A program made the translations under genes and the position numbers. Shown here piece by piece: positions 24,452 through 34,906 of a stretch of DNA of 64,000 nucleotides. Every line of letters starts with the position of its first letter. Within the stretch, counting starts at the first letter, position 1. The DNA lies in the NCBI GenBank assembly GCA_963667205.1, contig OY762959.1, positions 1,054,001 to 1,118,000 on the forward strand, given 5' to 3'. This DNA is from CF-162 sp963667205 (GTDB lineage Bacteria; Chloroflexota; Dehalococcoidia; SM23-28-2; RBG-16-64-32). The notes under the pieces are model-generated. The model made no database searches. It was not told where the DNA came from and worked only from the letters and a program-made list of their open reading frames with translations.

Positions 24452-25099
24452 CTAGGCGTTCTTGCCGCGGTAGTCCAGCAGCATCACCTGCGTGTCTGAG
24501 GGGACCGTGTTGTAGCTGAGCGAAAGCTTCGGCTGCGCTTGGACGGCGGTCGCTTGCATCTCCTTGAGAAAGCGGTCGGCCGGCTCCAGGTCGCCCTTGG
24601 CGACGGGCGTCTTGTAGTGCATCGGGATCACTATTCGGGCGTCGAGCATGGGCACGATCTCCGCCGCCTTGGCGCCGTCGATCGTCGAGCCGCCGCCGAC
24701 CGGGATCATGAGGACGTCGGCGCCGGTCATATCCTCCGCCTGGTCAGCCGTAGGAGTGTGGCCGAGGTCGCCCAGGTGGCAGATCTTGACCCCCTCCATC
24801 TCGATCAGAAAGACTAGGTTCTGGCCTCGCTCGCCGCCCTTCTCTTCATCGTGGTAGGTCGGGATCGCAGTCACGAAAGCGCCGGAGATCTCGTACTCTC
24901 CCGCGCCGTCGATGACCGTCGGCTTGCCGGCTACGGTCTTGAGGAAGGTGTGGTCGTCGTGGGCGTGGCTAAGCGTCACGATGTCAGCAGTCGGCTTGCC
25001 GGTTGTGTAGCCGGTGGAGGGCGGACAGGGGTCCGTAATGACGGTCGCTCCGCGCGCGCGGATGCGGAAGAAGGAGTGTCCGAGCCAGATGATCTCCAT
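24452..25099 (-). CDS. Metallo-beta-lactamase-fold hydrolase (UPF0173/YtkL-like)
   Basis: This 215-aa protein has 'IIWLGHSFFRIRARGATVITDP' at the N-terminus, the metal motif HxHxDH as 'LSHAHDDHTF', and further metal ligands in 'VTAIPTYHDEE' and 'ICHLGDLGH', with the final His in 'VIPMHYKT'. This is the UPF0173 type of MBL-fold metal-dependent hydrolase, whose physiological substrate is unknown. It is convergent with the M23 gene and followed on its 5' side by a small membrane-protein gene on the same strand. Confidence 0.88.
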   Translation of the reverse strand: MEIIWLGHSFFRIRARGATVITDPCPPSTGYTTGKPTADIVTLSHAHDDHTFLKTVAGKPTVIDGAGEYEISGAFVTAIPTYHDEEKGGERGQNLVFLIEMEGVKICHLGDLGHTPTADQAEDMTGADVLMIPVGGGSTIDGAKAAEIVPMLDARIVIPMHYKTPVAKGDLEPADRFLKEMQATAVQAQPKLSLSYNTVPSDTQVMLLDYRGKNA

Positions 25100-25150
25100 C
25101 AGTCGTGGAGGTCAACTAACGAAATCTTAGCCAGCGTAGTGACTGGGAGC

Positions 25151-25309
25151 CTAGATTTCGTCGTCGTCGTCGAAGTCCTCGTCATCGCCGCCGCGGCGTT
25201 TCAAGAACGTAAGGACGGCGAAAATGGCGCCGATAATCGCCACGAGGCCAAAGAGGCGCTTGATGCCGCCTCCCTTTTTCTTTTCCTGGCCTTCTTCGTT
25301 CTCTGACAT
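25151..25309 (-). CDS. Small single-span membrane protein (52 aa)
   Basis: ATG at 25309 follows AAGGAG with an 8-nt gap and encodes MSENEEGQEKKKGGGIKRLFGLVAIIGAIFAVLTFLKRRGGDDEDFDDDDEI. The layout is a charged N-terminus, one transmembrane helix (LFGLVAIIGAIFAVLTFL), an Arg/Lys stop-transfer and a strongly acidic tail. The in-frame sequence upstream is not needed. Small proteins of this shape are common in Chloroflexota and actinobacteria but have no assigned role. Confidence 0.65.
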   Translation of the reverse strand: MSENEEGQEKKKGGGIKRLFGLVAIIGAIFAVLTFLKRRGGDDEDFDDDDEI

Positions 25310-25483
25310 GGGGAAAGCTCCTTCGTGCGGTCCGAAAACTCGCCGGCGGCGGGGCATGGCGGTCATACCCGGGAAACCGCAATGAGTATAGCAATCGCGG
25401 CGAACTGGGGTCAACAGGAATGCGACCCGCTAATGGCGCACATCCTCAGCACGGCCAAGCGCGCCTGAGCGGCCCCGATTTGC

Positions 25484-25512
25484 TTGACAGAAAGCGGGGT
25501 CAGTGCTACTCT
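25484..25512 (+). promoter_or_regulatory. Heat-shock operon promoter
   Basis: TTGACA (25484-25489), a 17-nt spacer and TACTCT (25507-25512) form a sigma70-type promoter directly upstream of the CIRCE element. The start point would fall near 25519, so CIRCE lies at the very 5' end of the transcript. Confidence 0.65.
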
Positions 25513-25520
25513 CATTGCGG

Positions 25521-25547
25521 TTAGCACTCGCGGGGTGAGAGTGCTAA
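25521..25547 (+). promoter_or_regulatory. CIRCE operator (HrcA binding site)
   Basis: TTAGCACTC (25521-25529), nine bases, then GAGTGCTAA (25539-25547) is an exact match to the CIRCE consensus. HrcA bound here represses the operon, including its own gene, until heat stress draws off GroE or misfolds HrcA. The site ends 14 nt before the hrcA ATG and no clear Shine-Dalgarno fits between them. Confidence 0.97.
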
Positions 25548-25561
25548 TTTAGATACGACTC

Positions 25562-26593
25562 ATGCTTACAGAGCGCCGAAAACAGCTCCTCCAACACATC
25601 GTCGAAGAGTACGTGCTCACGGCGCAGCCCGTCGGCTCTCATTCGCTCGTCGACAAGTACGACCTGCCGCTCTCCTCCGCCACCATCCGCAACGAGATGG
25701 CGGCCCTCGAGGACGAAGGGCTCGTCGCCCAGCCACACACCTCAGCCGGCCGCGTGCCGACTGACACTGGCTACCGCTTGTACGTCGAGGCGCTGATGCA
25801 CGAGGAGGAGCTAACCGACGACCTCCGCCAGACGATCCGCCACCAGTTCCACCAGGCCGCCCGCGAACTGGAAGAGTGGGCACGGCTGGCGGCGGCGATC
25901 CTGGCGACACGGCTGCGCAACGCCGCCGTCGTCACCACTCCGCACTCTCCCGAGCCGCGCGTTCGCTGGCTGGAGCTGGTCGGCGTACACGACTACCTGG
26001 CGCTGCTTATCGTCGTCCTCGAAGAGGCGCGCGTGCTGCAGCAGACGCTGATGTTGGATCAGCCGTTCACGCAGGAAGAGCTGACTTCGCTGGCGCGGCG
26101 CCTCAACGACATCGTCGCCGGCAAGAACGCCGCCGAGATCAGCGAGCAGAAGATCGTCTCTACCCCGGCCGAGATCACGGTCCGACAGGCGACCGCCGAC
26201 CTCCTCAAGTCCGCGGACGCGCTGACGCCCGAGCCGTCGTTCATGGACGGCGTGCGCGGCCTGCTCAAGCAGCCGGAGTTCACCGGCGGCGAGCGCGTCG
26301 TCGACCTGCTTGGCGTGCTCGAGGAGCGCAACCTCTCGAAGGCGATACCGATCTCGGCAGGCGTTGCCGATGACGCCGGAGAGCACCAAGTGTCGATCAT
26401 CATCGGCGGCGAGCACCCCGTGGACGAGATGCAGCTGTGCAGCGTCGTCACGACGCGCTACGGCGGCCCGGAAGGCCTGCGCGGCGTCCTTAGCGTCGTT
26501 GGGCCCACCCGCATGAACTACGGCCGCAACGTGGCGATGGTGCGCTACATGTCGACGCTCATGGAAGAGCTGCTCGGCGTCTACTTCACGTAG
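25562..26593 (+). CDS. hrcA: Heat-inducible transcriptional repressor HrcA
   Basis: This 343-aa repressor has the N-terminal winged-helix DNA-binding domain 'TERRKQLLQHIVEEYVLTAQPVGSHSLVDKYDLPLSSATIRNEMAALEDEGLVAQPHTSAGRVPTDTGYRLYVE'. The C-terminal GAF-like and dimerisation regions end with 'GGEHPVDEMQLCSVVTTRYGGPEGLRGVLSVVGPTRMNYGRNVAMVRYMSTLMEELL'. It heads the hrcA-grpE-dnaK operon and is controlled by the CIRCE site upstream. Confidence 0.96.
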   Translation: MLTERRKQLLQHIVEEYVLTAQPVGSHSLVDKYDLPLSSATIRNEMAALEDEGLVAQPHTSAGRVPTDTGYRLYVEALMHEEELTDDLRQTIRHQFHQAARELEEWARLAAAILATRLRNAAVVTTPHSPEPRVRWLELVGVHDYLALLIVVLEEARVLQQTLMLDQPFTQEELTSLARRLNDIVAGKNAAEISEQKIVSTPAEITVRQATADLLKSADALTPEPSFMDGVRGLLKQPEFTGGERVVDLLGVLEERNLSKAIPISAGVADDAGEHQVSIIIGGEHPVDEMQLCSVVTTRYGGPEGLRGVLSVVGPTRMNYGRNVAMVRYMSTLMEELLGVYFT

Positions 26594-26613
26594 GCCGGCC
26601 GGAAGGAATCCAG

Positions 26614-27172
26614 ATGGAACAAGACACGACCCCACCCGCTGACTCGCCCGAATCCGCCGGATCGCAGCCGCACGAGACTCAGGACATGTCGATCGAGGAG
26701 CGCATCGAGAAGACGGAGGAGGACACGCAGCGCTACCTGGACAACTGGCGCCGCGCCGAGGCCGACCTGCAGAACTTCAAGCGCCGCGCAGAGCACGAAC
26801 GCTCGGAGTCCTCTCGCTACGCCGGCACCTCGCTGATCATCAACCTGCTGCCGATCGTGGACGACTTCGAGCGCGCGTTTGGCTCGCTCGACGCGCACAT
26901 CGCCGGCATGACGTGGTTCGACGGCGTGCACCTGATCTACCGCAAGCTGATCGCGCTCCTGGAGAGCACCGGCGTGAAGCCGATCAAGACGGAGGGCGAG
27001 ACGTTCGACCCGCAGTTCCACGAGGCCGTGGCACACGTGGAGGGCGAAGAGAACAAGGTGATAAGCGAAGTGCAGCGCGGCTACCTGCTGCACGACCGCG
27101 TCCTCCGCCCGGCGATGGTAGTCGTCGGAAAGGGCGCCGAAGAGAAGACCGAAACAGAAGGAGAGCCCGCAA

Positions 27173-27180
<8 letters not shown>
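26614..27180 (+). CDS. grpE: Nucleotide exchange factor GrpE
   Basis: The 188-aa protein releases ADP from DnaK. An acidic disordered N-terminus precedes the long dimerisation helix (IEERIEKTEEDTQRYLDNWRRAEADLQNFKRRAEHERSES). A beta-domain follows, with 'GVKPIKTEGETFDPQFHEAVAHVEGEENKVISEVQRGYLLHDRVLRPAMVVVGKG'. ATG 26614 is 20 nt after hrcA. Its last 8 nt overlap the start of dnaK, so translation is coupled. Confidence 0.95.
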
Positions 27181-29095
<1,915 letters not shown>

Positions 29096-29110
29096 TTAGT
29101 GGAGAGTGGC

Positions 29111-29138
29111 GGTCAGTGAACAGTGGTCAGTGAACAGT
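29111..29138. repeat. 14-bp tandem repeat after dnaK
   Basis: The unit GGTCAGTGAACAGT occurs twice head to tail (29111-29124 and 29125-29138), directly before the dnaK terminator hairpin. It is too short to assign a role. Confidence 0.6.
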
Positions 29139-29166
29139 GAGGCCGGGGCTCTCGTGCCCCGGCCTC
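29139..29166 (+). terminator. Terminator of the hrcA-grpE-dnaK operon
   Basis: An 11-bp perfect GC stem (GAGGCCGGGGC 29139-29149 with GCCCCGGCCTC 29156-29166) has a 6-nt loop and lies 43 nt past the dnaK stop. Only a TT follows, so it is a strong hairpin without a proper T-run. Confidence 0.6.
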
Positions 29167-29554
29167 TTCACGTGACGGCGGGTTCGCCAGCGTCGGCCCA
29201 GGCGCTGAAGGCGCCCCGGATGCTCAGCCGCGTCTCGATCCCGGCGCGCTCCGGAACCGAGGCGGCGGAAGAAGAGCGATAACCGGCACCGCCGTACGCC
29301 AGCACGGGGCGGTCTCGCGGAGCTTCTGAGACACGCTCCTGAAGCGCCCCCCAGCGGGAGGCCTGTCGCCTCCGCCGACCGCGTGGCGCGGATACTCAAC
29401 GCCGGACCAGCGGCGCGCCACTAGCGGCAGTGTTTAGACGTTTCGATAAACCACGAACTCGCCGGCAGGTCGTTTCGCCTCCTCGCTTGCAGCTTCTTGA
29501 CACGTCACGTCCGAGGAGTAGGATGGCGGCGGATGGGGGTGCGGATTCTCCTGC
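29167..29554. other. Gap without a convincing gene
   Basis: About 390 bp hold only shadow-like open frames with poor amino-acid composition on both strands. A short plus-strand stretch near 29221-29283 (MLSRVSIPARSGTEAAEEER then stop) could be a relic of a lost gene. I see no tRNA, promoter or repeat that I can defend. Confidence 0.3.
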
Positions 29555-29803
29555 TTGCGGCAGAAGGAGGACGCCGATGCGGCCTTCAATGAGCCGCTGC
29601 CTGCCCGGTCCGGGAAGCAGAGCCCGACGCTGCTCCAGGACCTCGGCGCGATCGCCCACCTCTACGGCACCGTCTTCCGGATGCTTGGCCAGCGGCTGCT
29701 GCACGGCCCGCGCTGGGAGCAGAAGCTCACGTCCAAGGCCCTCAGGAGCTACGGCTTCGGCGCCGGCCACGATGCCCGCCGCGCCCTGCGGCACCCGAAC
29801 TAG
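29555..29803 (+). CDS. Small hypothetical protein (82 aa)
   Basis: The frame from TTG 29555 has strongly GC-biased third positions, as in real genes here. It encodes RQKEDADAAFNEPLPARSGKQSPTLLQDLGAIAHLYGTVFRMLGQRLLHGPRWEQKLTSKALRSYGFGAGHDARRALRHPN. The middle forms an amphipathic helix pattern. No family is recognised. The upstream frame at 29532 (MGVRILLLAAEGG) is shifted by one relative to it, so the true N-terminus may have been lost to a frameshift. It is convergent with aroA. Confidence 0.45.
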   Translation: MRQKEDADAAFNEPLPARSGKQSPTLLQDLGAIAHLYGTVFRMLGQRLLHGPRWEQKLTSKALRSYGFGAGHDARRALRHPN

Positions 29804-29892
29804 CCAGTACCCCCCCAACCCCCTCGGGCCCTCTGGCGCGATGTTGAGCAGCGCGCGCCGGAGGGCCTGCTGCTTCTCGTCACCGTCGGGCG

Positions 29893-31194
29893 CTACGGGC
29901 GCAGCGTCTCGAGGTCCGCGAAGAAGTCCGGGTACGTCTTCCCCACGCAGTCCGGCCCCAGGATCGTGATCCCCGGCGCGAGCGTCCCGACCACGGCGAA
30001 GCTCATCGCCATGCGGTGGTCTTCGTACGTCTCGATCTCGGCCGGACGCAGCGTCGCCGCCGGCTCGATTCGCAGCGTGTCGCCTTCGACGTCTGCGGCG
30101 GCGCCCAGCTTGCGCAGCTCCGCCTGCAGAGCGGCGAGGCGATCAGTCTCCTTGATGCGCCAAGTGTGCAGGCCGCGGATCGTTGTCGGGCCGTCCGCCA
30201 GCGCGGCGATCGCCGCCAGCGTCATCGCCGCGTCCGGCATCGGCGCCATGTCTACATCGATCCCCTTCAGACGCTGTGCCCCACCCACTGTGATCGCATC
30301 CGATGTCAGTGAGACATCCGCGCCCATGTCTGCGAGCACACCGGCGAAGGAGACATCGCCCTGCAGGCTCTCCTCGCCGAGCCCCGAGATGCGGACGCTG
30401 GCGCCGGGCCGCACGGCGGCCGCTGCCATGAAGTAGGTGGCGTTGCTCGCGTCCGGCTCGATCTCGTATTCGCGGGCGGAAAAGGGCTGGCGCGGGACGC
30501 GGATTTCGGTCGGCCGGCCGTCGTCAGGGTCGCGCGCGGTCCAGGCGTTGACGCCGAAGAGCGCCATCAGCCGCACCGTCATCTCGACGTAAGGCCAGCT
30601 CGTCTGCCCGGGGCCGAGCGCGACAAGCACGTCGGCGTCCTTGGCGTACGGCGCTGCCATGAGCACGGCCGAAAGGTACTGGGACGAGTACGCCGATGGG
30701 AAGTGCGCGCTGCCGCCGCCGATCCCCTGCCCCTCGACGACGACCGGCGGATGGCCCGTCGCCGCCTCGTAGCGCACCATCACGCCGAGCTCCTCCAGCA
30801 GCATCATCAGCTCCGCAATCGGCCGTTTTCGCATGCGCTCGTTGCCATCGAGCCGGTAGGTCCCCTCGCCAAGCGCGCAGAGCGCCGTCAGGAAGCGGAT
30901 CGTCGTGCCGCTGTTGGCACAGGCGATGTCTGCCTCCGAGGCAGCCACGGCGCCAGCGCCACCCTTCACGCTCACGGTCGCCTTCTTCGCGCTGACCTTG
31001 AGCTTGAAGCCAAGCGCCCGCAGCCCTGCGATCATCACCTTCGTGTCCTCGGCTAAGAGCACGTTCGACAGCTTCGACTCGCCGTCAGCCAGCGCGGCGA
31101 TGATGAGCGCGCGGTTCGTAAGGCTCTTGGAGCCGGGCGGCGTGATCGTCGCCTGGAACGGCGTTTCGAAAGGCGTGAGCGTAATGCGGTCCAC
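29893..31194 (-). CDS. aroA: 3-phosphoshikimate 1-carboxyvinyltransferase (EPSP synthase)
   Basis: This is the shikimate-pathway enzyme that joins PEP to shikimate-3-phosphate. Key motifs are 'TPPGSKSLTNRALIIAALADGES' (phosphate and PEP contacts), 'ANSGTTIRFLTALCALGEG', 'DGNERMRKRPI', 'SSQYLSAVLMAAPYA', 'EPDASNATYFMAAAAV', 'PDAAMTLA' and 'RIKETDRLAALQAELRKLG'. Length (433 aa) is standard. It stands without other aro genes in the window. A membrane protein gene lies upstream on the same strand after a 36-nt gap. Confidence 0.96.
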   Translation of the reverse strand: MDRITLTPFETPFQATITPPGSKSLTNRALIIAALADGESKLSNVLLAEDTKVMIAGLRALGFKLKVSAKKATVSVKGGAGAVAASEADIACANSGTTIRFLTALCALGEGTYRLDGNERMRKRPIAELMMLLEELGVMVRYEAATGHPPVVVEGQGIGGGSAHFPSAYSSQYLSAVLMAAPYAKDADVLVALGPGQTSWPYVEMTVRLMALFGVNAWTARDPDDGRPTEIRVPRQPFSAREYEIEPDASNATYFMAAAAVRPGASVRISGLGEESLQGDVSFAGVLADMGADVSLTSDAITVGGAQRLKGIDVDMAPMPDAAMTLAAIAALADGPTTIRGLHTWRIKETDRLAALQAELRKLGAAADVEGDTLRIEPAATLRPAEIETYEDHRMAMSFAVVGTLAPGITILGPDCVGKTYPDFFADLETLRP

Positions 31195-31230
31195 GTCGCT
31201 ATCGTACCGAAGCGCGGGTCAACGTGCCGC

Positions 31231-31815
31231 CTAGTATGGCGGCGTCAGGAGGCGCCAGATCCACTCGGCCGCCTCCACGGAAGTGAAGCTGTCGAACCAT
31301 TGACCGACGTGCAGCGCGAACTCCTGCAGGAGCTTGACCGCCAGCAGCACCGGCAGCACGGCCGCCAGTTGCCCGCGCCCGTAGCGGAAAGGGACGAGCC
31401 CGCGCACGTGCGGCTCGCCGCGCCACTGCTCGTCGAGGCGCAGGAACTTGGTGCCGGCGACGAACACGAACCAGAACTCGAACAGGTTGGGGAAGAAGAT
31501 CAGCAGATCGCGCTGCTGCGTCAGCTCGAACGTCACGAACCCGGCCAGCCGAAAGACGAAGAGACCGACGGCGATGTTCCGTGGCGTCCCCTGCCAGCGC
31601 AGCGCAACAGCGAGGAACGTGACCATATACACCTGGTCGAGCCACTTGTCGAACTCCTGGTAGTCTTTCACGCCGCCCTCGTCCAGGAGGTTCATCAGGA
31701 AGAGGTCGCTCATGTCGGTGAGCATGGCGATGATCGCGCCGGGGAAGGGGAAGACGAGCACCGGCAGCGAGCCGGCGACGCGGACAACGGCGATGATGAT
31801 CTCTTCCGTGGTCAC
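31231..31815 (-). CDS. Integral membrane protein of unknown function
   Basis: This 194-aa protein has several hydrophobic helices ('IIIAVVRVAGSLPVLVFPFPGAIIAML', 'VYMVTFLAVALRW', 'IAVGLFVFRLAGFVTFEL', 'LLIFFPNLFEFWFVFVAG', 'LAAVLPVLLAVKLLQEFAL'). It has a cytoplasmic-type acidic loop (MNLLDEGGVKDYQEFDKWLDQ) and ends in a Trp-rich 'EWIWRLLTPPY'. No family motif is recognised. It sits upstream of aroA and is divergent from the hydrolase gene at 31896. Confidence 0.65.
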   Translation of the reverse strand: MTTEEIIIAVVRVAGSLPVLVFPFPGAIIAMLTDMSDLFLMNLLDEGGVKDYQEFDKWLDQVYMVTFLAVALRWQGTPRNIAVGLFVFRLAGFVTFELTQQRDLLIFFPNLFEFWFVFVAGTKFLRLDEQWRGEPHVRGLVPFRYGRGQLAAVLPVLLAVKLLQEFALHVGQWFDSFTSVEAAEWIWRLLTPPY

Positions 31816-31895
31816 AGCCGTATCGTACCGCGCGCCGTACCTTGACGCGCACGTGAAGGTGCTGTAGCGTGCGGGCGAGCGAAGGAGTGCTCGAC

Positions 31896-32708
31896 ATGCC
31901 CACGATCAAGGCCGGCGAGGTAAACCTCGAATACTACGTGGAGGGCAATGTCCCGCCGCTGCTGCTGGTGATGGGCTTAGCCGGCCAGGCGAACGCCTGG
32001 GGCGAGCCGGTAATGAGCCGGCTGCGGGAGCACTTCACATGCATCCGCTACTCGCACCGCGGCACCGGCGGCAGCGACAAGCCGGAGTCGCGGCTGACGA
32101 TCCGCACAATGGCCGACGACGACGCCACGCTCATGGACGCGCTCGACATCGAGCGCGCGCACGTCTTCGGCATCTCGATGGGCGGGATGGTATCGCAAGA
32201 GATCGTGCTCAACTACCCGGAGCGCGTGAACGGCCTCATCCTGGGCTGCACGACGCCGGGATGGGCGCACGGCCAGGTCCCCTCGCCGGAGGACACGGCG
32301 GGGATGGTTCCTCAGCCGGGACTCTCGCCCGAAGAGCAGGCGGACAGGTTCTGGCCCGTCGTCTGTGCGCCAGCGTTCATCGAGAATAGCGCAGAGTTCC
32401 TCAAGCAGATGATCGAGACGAACCTGGCGCAGCCAACGCCGATCCAGACGCTGATGAAGCGGGTCGCCGCCGCCCAGGCGTTCGACTCCTTCGACCGCCT
32501 GGGCCAGATCAAGGCGCCGACGCTCGTGATCCACGGCGACATCGACCTCCTGATACCGCCGGCCAACGGCGATGTCCTCGCCGCCGCGATCACCGGCGCG
32601 GAGAAGCTGACGCTCAGCGGCGCGGCGCATATGTTCTTCTGGGAGCGGCCGGAGGAATCGGCCGGCGCCGTCATCGAATTCCTCGCGCGCGTCCCCGCCG
32701 AGGCTTGA
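31896..32708 (+). CDS. Alpha/beta hydrolase
   Basis: ATG at 31896 follows AAGGAG by 8 nt. The 270-aa enzyme has 'PPLLLVMGLAGQANAW', 'YSHRGTGGSDKP', nucleophile elbow 'FGISMGGMVSQ' (Ser in GISMG), acid in 'VIHGDIDLLIP' and His in 'SGAAHMFFWERPEE'. The family includes haloalkane-dehalogenase-like, epoxide-hydrolase-like and esterase members; the substrate cannot be told. The SDR gene begins 11 nt downstream, so the pair forms an operon. Confidence 0.87.
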   Translation: MPTIKAGEVNLEYYVEGNVPPLLLVMGLAGQANAWGEPVMSRLREHFTCIRYSHRGTGGSDKPESRLTIRTMADDDATLMDALDIERAHVFGISMGGMVSQEIVLNYPERVNGLILGCTTPGWAHGQVPSPEDTAGMVPQPGLSPEEQADRFWPVVCAPAFIENSAEFLKQMIETNLAQPTPIQTLMKRVAAAQAFDSFDRLGQIKAPTLVIHGDIDLLIPPANGDVLAAAITGAEKLTLSGAAHMFFWERPEESAGAVIEFLARVPAEA

Positions 32709-32719
32709 AGGAGCAACGA

Positions 32720-33523
32720 ATGACACTCAACGAGAAGGTAGCGATCATCACCGGCGCCGCCTGCGGCTCCTCTGCGACGTCGCTGATCTTCGCCCGAGAA
32801 GGCGCCAGGGTGCTCTGCGCCGACCTCAACGCCGAAGGCGCCGAGGCCACGGCGCGGCAGATCGCCGACACCGGCGGCGAGGCGGCCTCGTTCCAGGTTG
32901 ACGTCGCAGAGGAGCCGCAGGTGCAGGCGATGGTCGCCGACGCCGTCACGCGCTGGGGCCGGCTGGACGCGATCTACAACAACGCCGGCATCGGCATCGG
33001 CGGGCCCGTCACCCAGGTGTCCGTCGAGGAGTGGGTCCGCATGCACGCGATCAACCTGCGCGGCGTCTTCCTGGGCACCAAGCACGCGATCATAGAGATG
33101 CTAAAGACCGGCGGCGGCGCCATCGTCAACACGGCCTCCAACGCCGGACTGATGGGCACACCGATGCTCTCCGCTTACTGCGCGACGAAGGGCGGCGTTG
33201 TCATGTTCACCAAGGCCACGGCGGCCGAGTGGGCGGCGATGGGCGTCCGCATCAACTGCGTCTGCCCCGGCGTCGTCCGCACGCCGATCCTCGACCCGAT
33301 GGTGGCGATGGCTCAGGCCGCCGGCGCGACGCCCGAACAGGTCTGGGCACGCATGGGGAAGACGCATCCGATCGGCCGCGTCGGCGAGGCTTCCGAGGTC
33401 GCCGAAGCAGTGGCGTTCCTGGCCTCCGACAAGGCCTCGTTCATCACCGGCGTGGCGCTGCCGGTCGACGGCGGCCTGGCGGGTGGCTTCGCGCCGCGCG
33501 AGTCGGCGTTCGGAAACGAGTGA
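32720..33523 (+). CDS. Short-chain dehydrogenase/reductase (SDR)
   Basis: This classical SDR of 267 aa starts at ATG 32720 with GAAGGAG 6 nt upstream. The cofactor loop is 'IITGAACGSSATSLIFAREGARVLCADL', where the third glycine of TGxxxGxG is Ser. 'NNAGIG' follows, and the active site is Ser in 'NTASNAGLMG' plus 'YCATKGG' (YxxxK). The C-terminus 'ASFITGVALPVDGGLAGGF' is typical. The Asp after the second strand (CADLNAEG) suggests NAD preference. It is a likely partner of the upstream hydrolase. Confidence 0.88.
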   Translation: MTLNEKVAIITGAACGSSATSLIFAREGARVLCADLNAEGAEATARQIADTGGEAASFQVDVAEEPQVQAMVADAVTRWGRLDAIYNNAGIGIGGPVTQVSVEEWVRMHAINLRGVFLGTKHAIIEMLKTGGGAIVNTASNAGLMGTPMLSAYCATKGGVVMFTKATAAEWAAMGVRINCVCPGVVRTPILDPMVAMAQAAGATPEQVWARMGKTHPIGRVGEASEVAEAVAFLASDKASFITGVALPVDGGLAGGFAPRESAFGNE

Positions 33524-33587
33524 CGCCTATAGATCTGGCTTGTGGTACAGACGTTTCAGTCGCTTAGCAACAGGAGGGAGCCCCGCC

Positions 33588-34680
33588 TTGAAGTTCGGCA
33601 TCATCTACGAGCTGCAGATGCAGAAGCCCTGGGACGAGAACCAGGAGTACAAGACATACCACGAGGCCCTCGAGCAGGTGGAGCTCGCCGATAAGGTCGG
33701 GTTCGACTACCTGTGGGAGGTCGAGCACCACTTCCTCGAAGAGTACTCCCACTCCTCCGCGCCCGAGGTCTTCCTCGCCGCCGCCAGCCAGCGCACGAAG
33801 AACATCCGCATCGGCCACGGCGTTGCGCTCCTCCCCGGCCCCTTCAACCACCCCGTCCGCGTGGCCGAACGCGCCGCCGCCCTCGACATCGTCTCCAACG
33901 GCCGCGTCGAGCTGGGCACGGGCCGCTCGATCACAGAACAGGAGCTGGGCGGCTTCGGCATCGATCCGGCGGACTCCCGCCCGATGTGGGAAGAGGCCGT
34001 GCAGATGATCCCGAAGATGTGGACCCAGGACTTGTTCAGCTGGGAAGGCGACTACTTCGTCGTCCCGCCGTGAAACGTTATCCCGAAGCCGATCCAGAAG
34101 CCGCACCCGCCGATGTGGATGGCCTGCACACAGCCGGAGAGCTTCCGCCTCGCCGGCTCCAAGGGCCTCGGCGCGCTCTCCTTCGGCTTCATCGCGCCCG
34201 GCGTACTGGAAGCGTCGCTCGGCGTCTATCGCGACGCCTCTGCCAACGCCGAGCCCGTCGGTAAGTTCGTCAACAACCAGTTCGCCGCAACCACGTTCGC
34301 CTGCGTAGCGCCAACGGACGAAGAGGCGCTGGCGAACGGACGCCCGGCGGCCGAGTTCTTCCAGCAGTCGCTGGGGATCCTCTTCGTTCCCTGGGGCAAG
34401 AAGGCCAACGTGCCGCCCTCCTACCAGTACTACTCGACGCTCGCGCAGATGGTCGAGAAGAGGTTGGAGGAGTCTGACGGAAGCGAGTTCCAGGAGGGCC
34501 TGGGATGGCGGCGCCATGGCGGTTGGTTCGCCGGAACGCGTGCGCAACGTCTGCCAGAAGTACGCCGAGGCCGGCGTTGACCAGCTAATCCTCATGGTGC
34601 AGGCCGGTCGTATATCAGATGAGAGCTGCAAACAGACGATTCAGCTCTTCGGTGAGGAGATAATCCCGGCCTTCAAGTAG
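33588..34680 (+). pseudogene. LLM (luciferase-like) flavin oxidoreductase, interrupted by TGA and a frameshift
   Basis: TTG at 33588 with AGGAGG upstream starts KFGIIYELQMQKPWDENQEYKTYHEALEQVELADKVGFDYLWEVEHHFLEEYSHSS, a clear LLM-class monooxygenase. It continues 'VALLPGPFNHPVRVAERAAALDIVSNGRVELGTGRS'. The frame is stopped by TGA at 34071-34073, then continues in the same frame as NVIPKPIQKPHPPMWMACTQPESFRLAG; CGA-to-TGA (Arg) would explain it. Near 34510 a second lesion shifts the frame, after which GSPERVRNVCQKYAEAGVDQLILMVQAGR...EEIIPAFK runs to the stop at 34680. Unless corrected, the gene is inactive. Confidence 0.75.
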
Positions 34681-34737
34681 GCCCTCACCGGACCGCAAAC
34701 GACATCAACAGAAACGCCCTCACCCCCTTTGGGCGAA

Positions 34738-34779
34738 GCGGCGGGCCTGGATCCCCCTCCCGGCCCGCCGCAACTTTTT
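34738..34779 (+). terminator. Rho-independent terminator upstream of dnaE
   Basis: The stem GCGGCGGGCC (34738-34747) with GGCCCGCCGC (34762-34771) has a 14-nt loop and is followed by AACTTTTTC (T-run 34775-34779). This is the cleanest intrinsic terminator in the window and ends the hydrolase-SDR-LLM unit. Confidence 0.85.
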
Positions 34780-34906
34780 CTCCCCGCCGGCAGCCCGTAT
34801 CTGTCCACATCCTCTGCCGCGGAGACCTCGCAGGCCTGCGATGTGAAGTGGCATAATGGGGACGTCCGAAAATGCAACGTCGTCTTAGCAGTTCCACGCC
34901 CCGCTG

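Noticed and set aside
29111..29138. CRISPR-like repeat
   Set aside because: Only two adjacent 14-bp copies without spacers, and no cas genes nearby.
29396..29818. 140-codon minus-strand frame after dnaK
   Set aside because: The plus strand has a frame with stronger GC3 bias (29555-29803), and the minus-strand product lacks any recognisable pattern.
34071..34073. Selenocysteine at the in-frame TGA of the LLM gene
   Set aside because: The expected residue is Arg, there is no family precedent and no obvious SECIS-like hairpin follows; a nonsense change is simpler.
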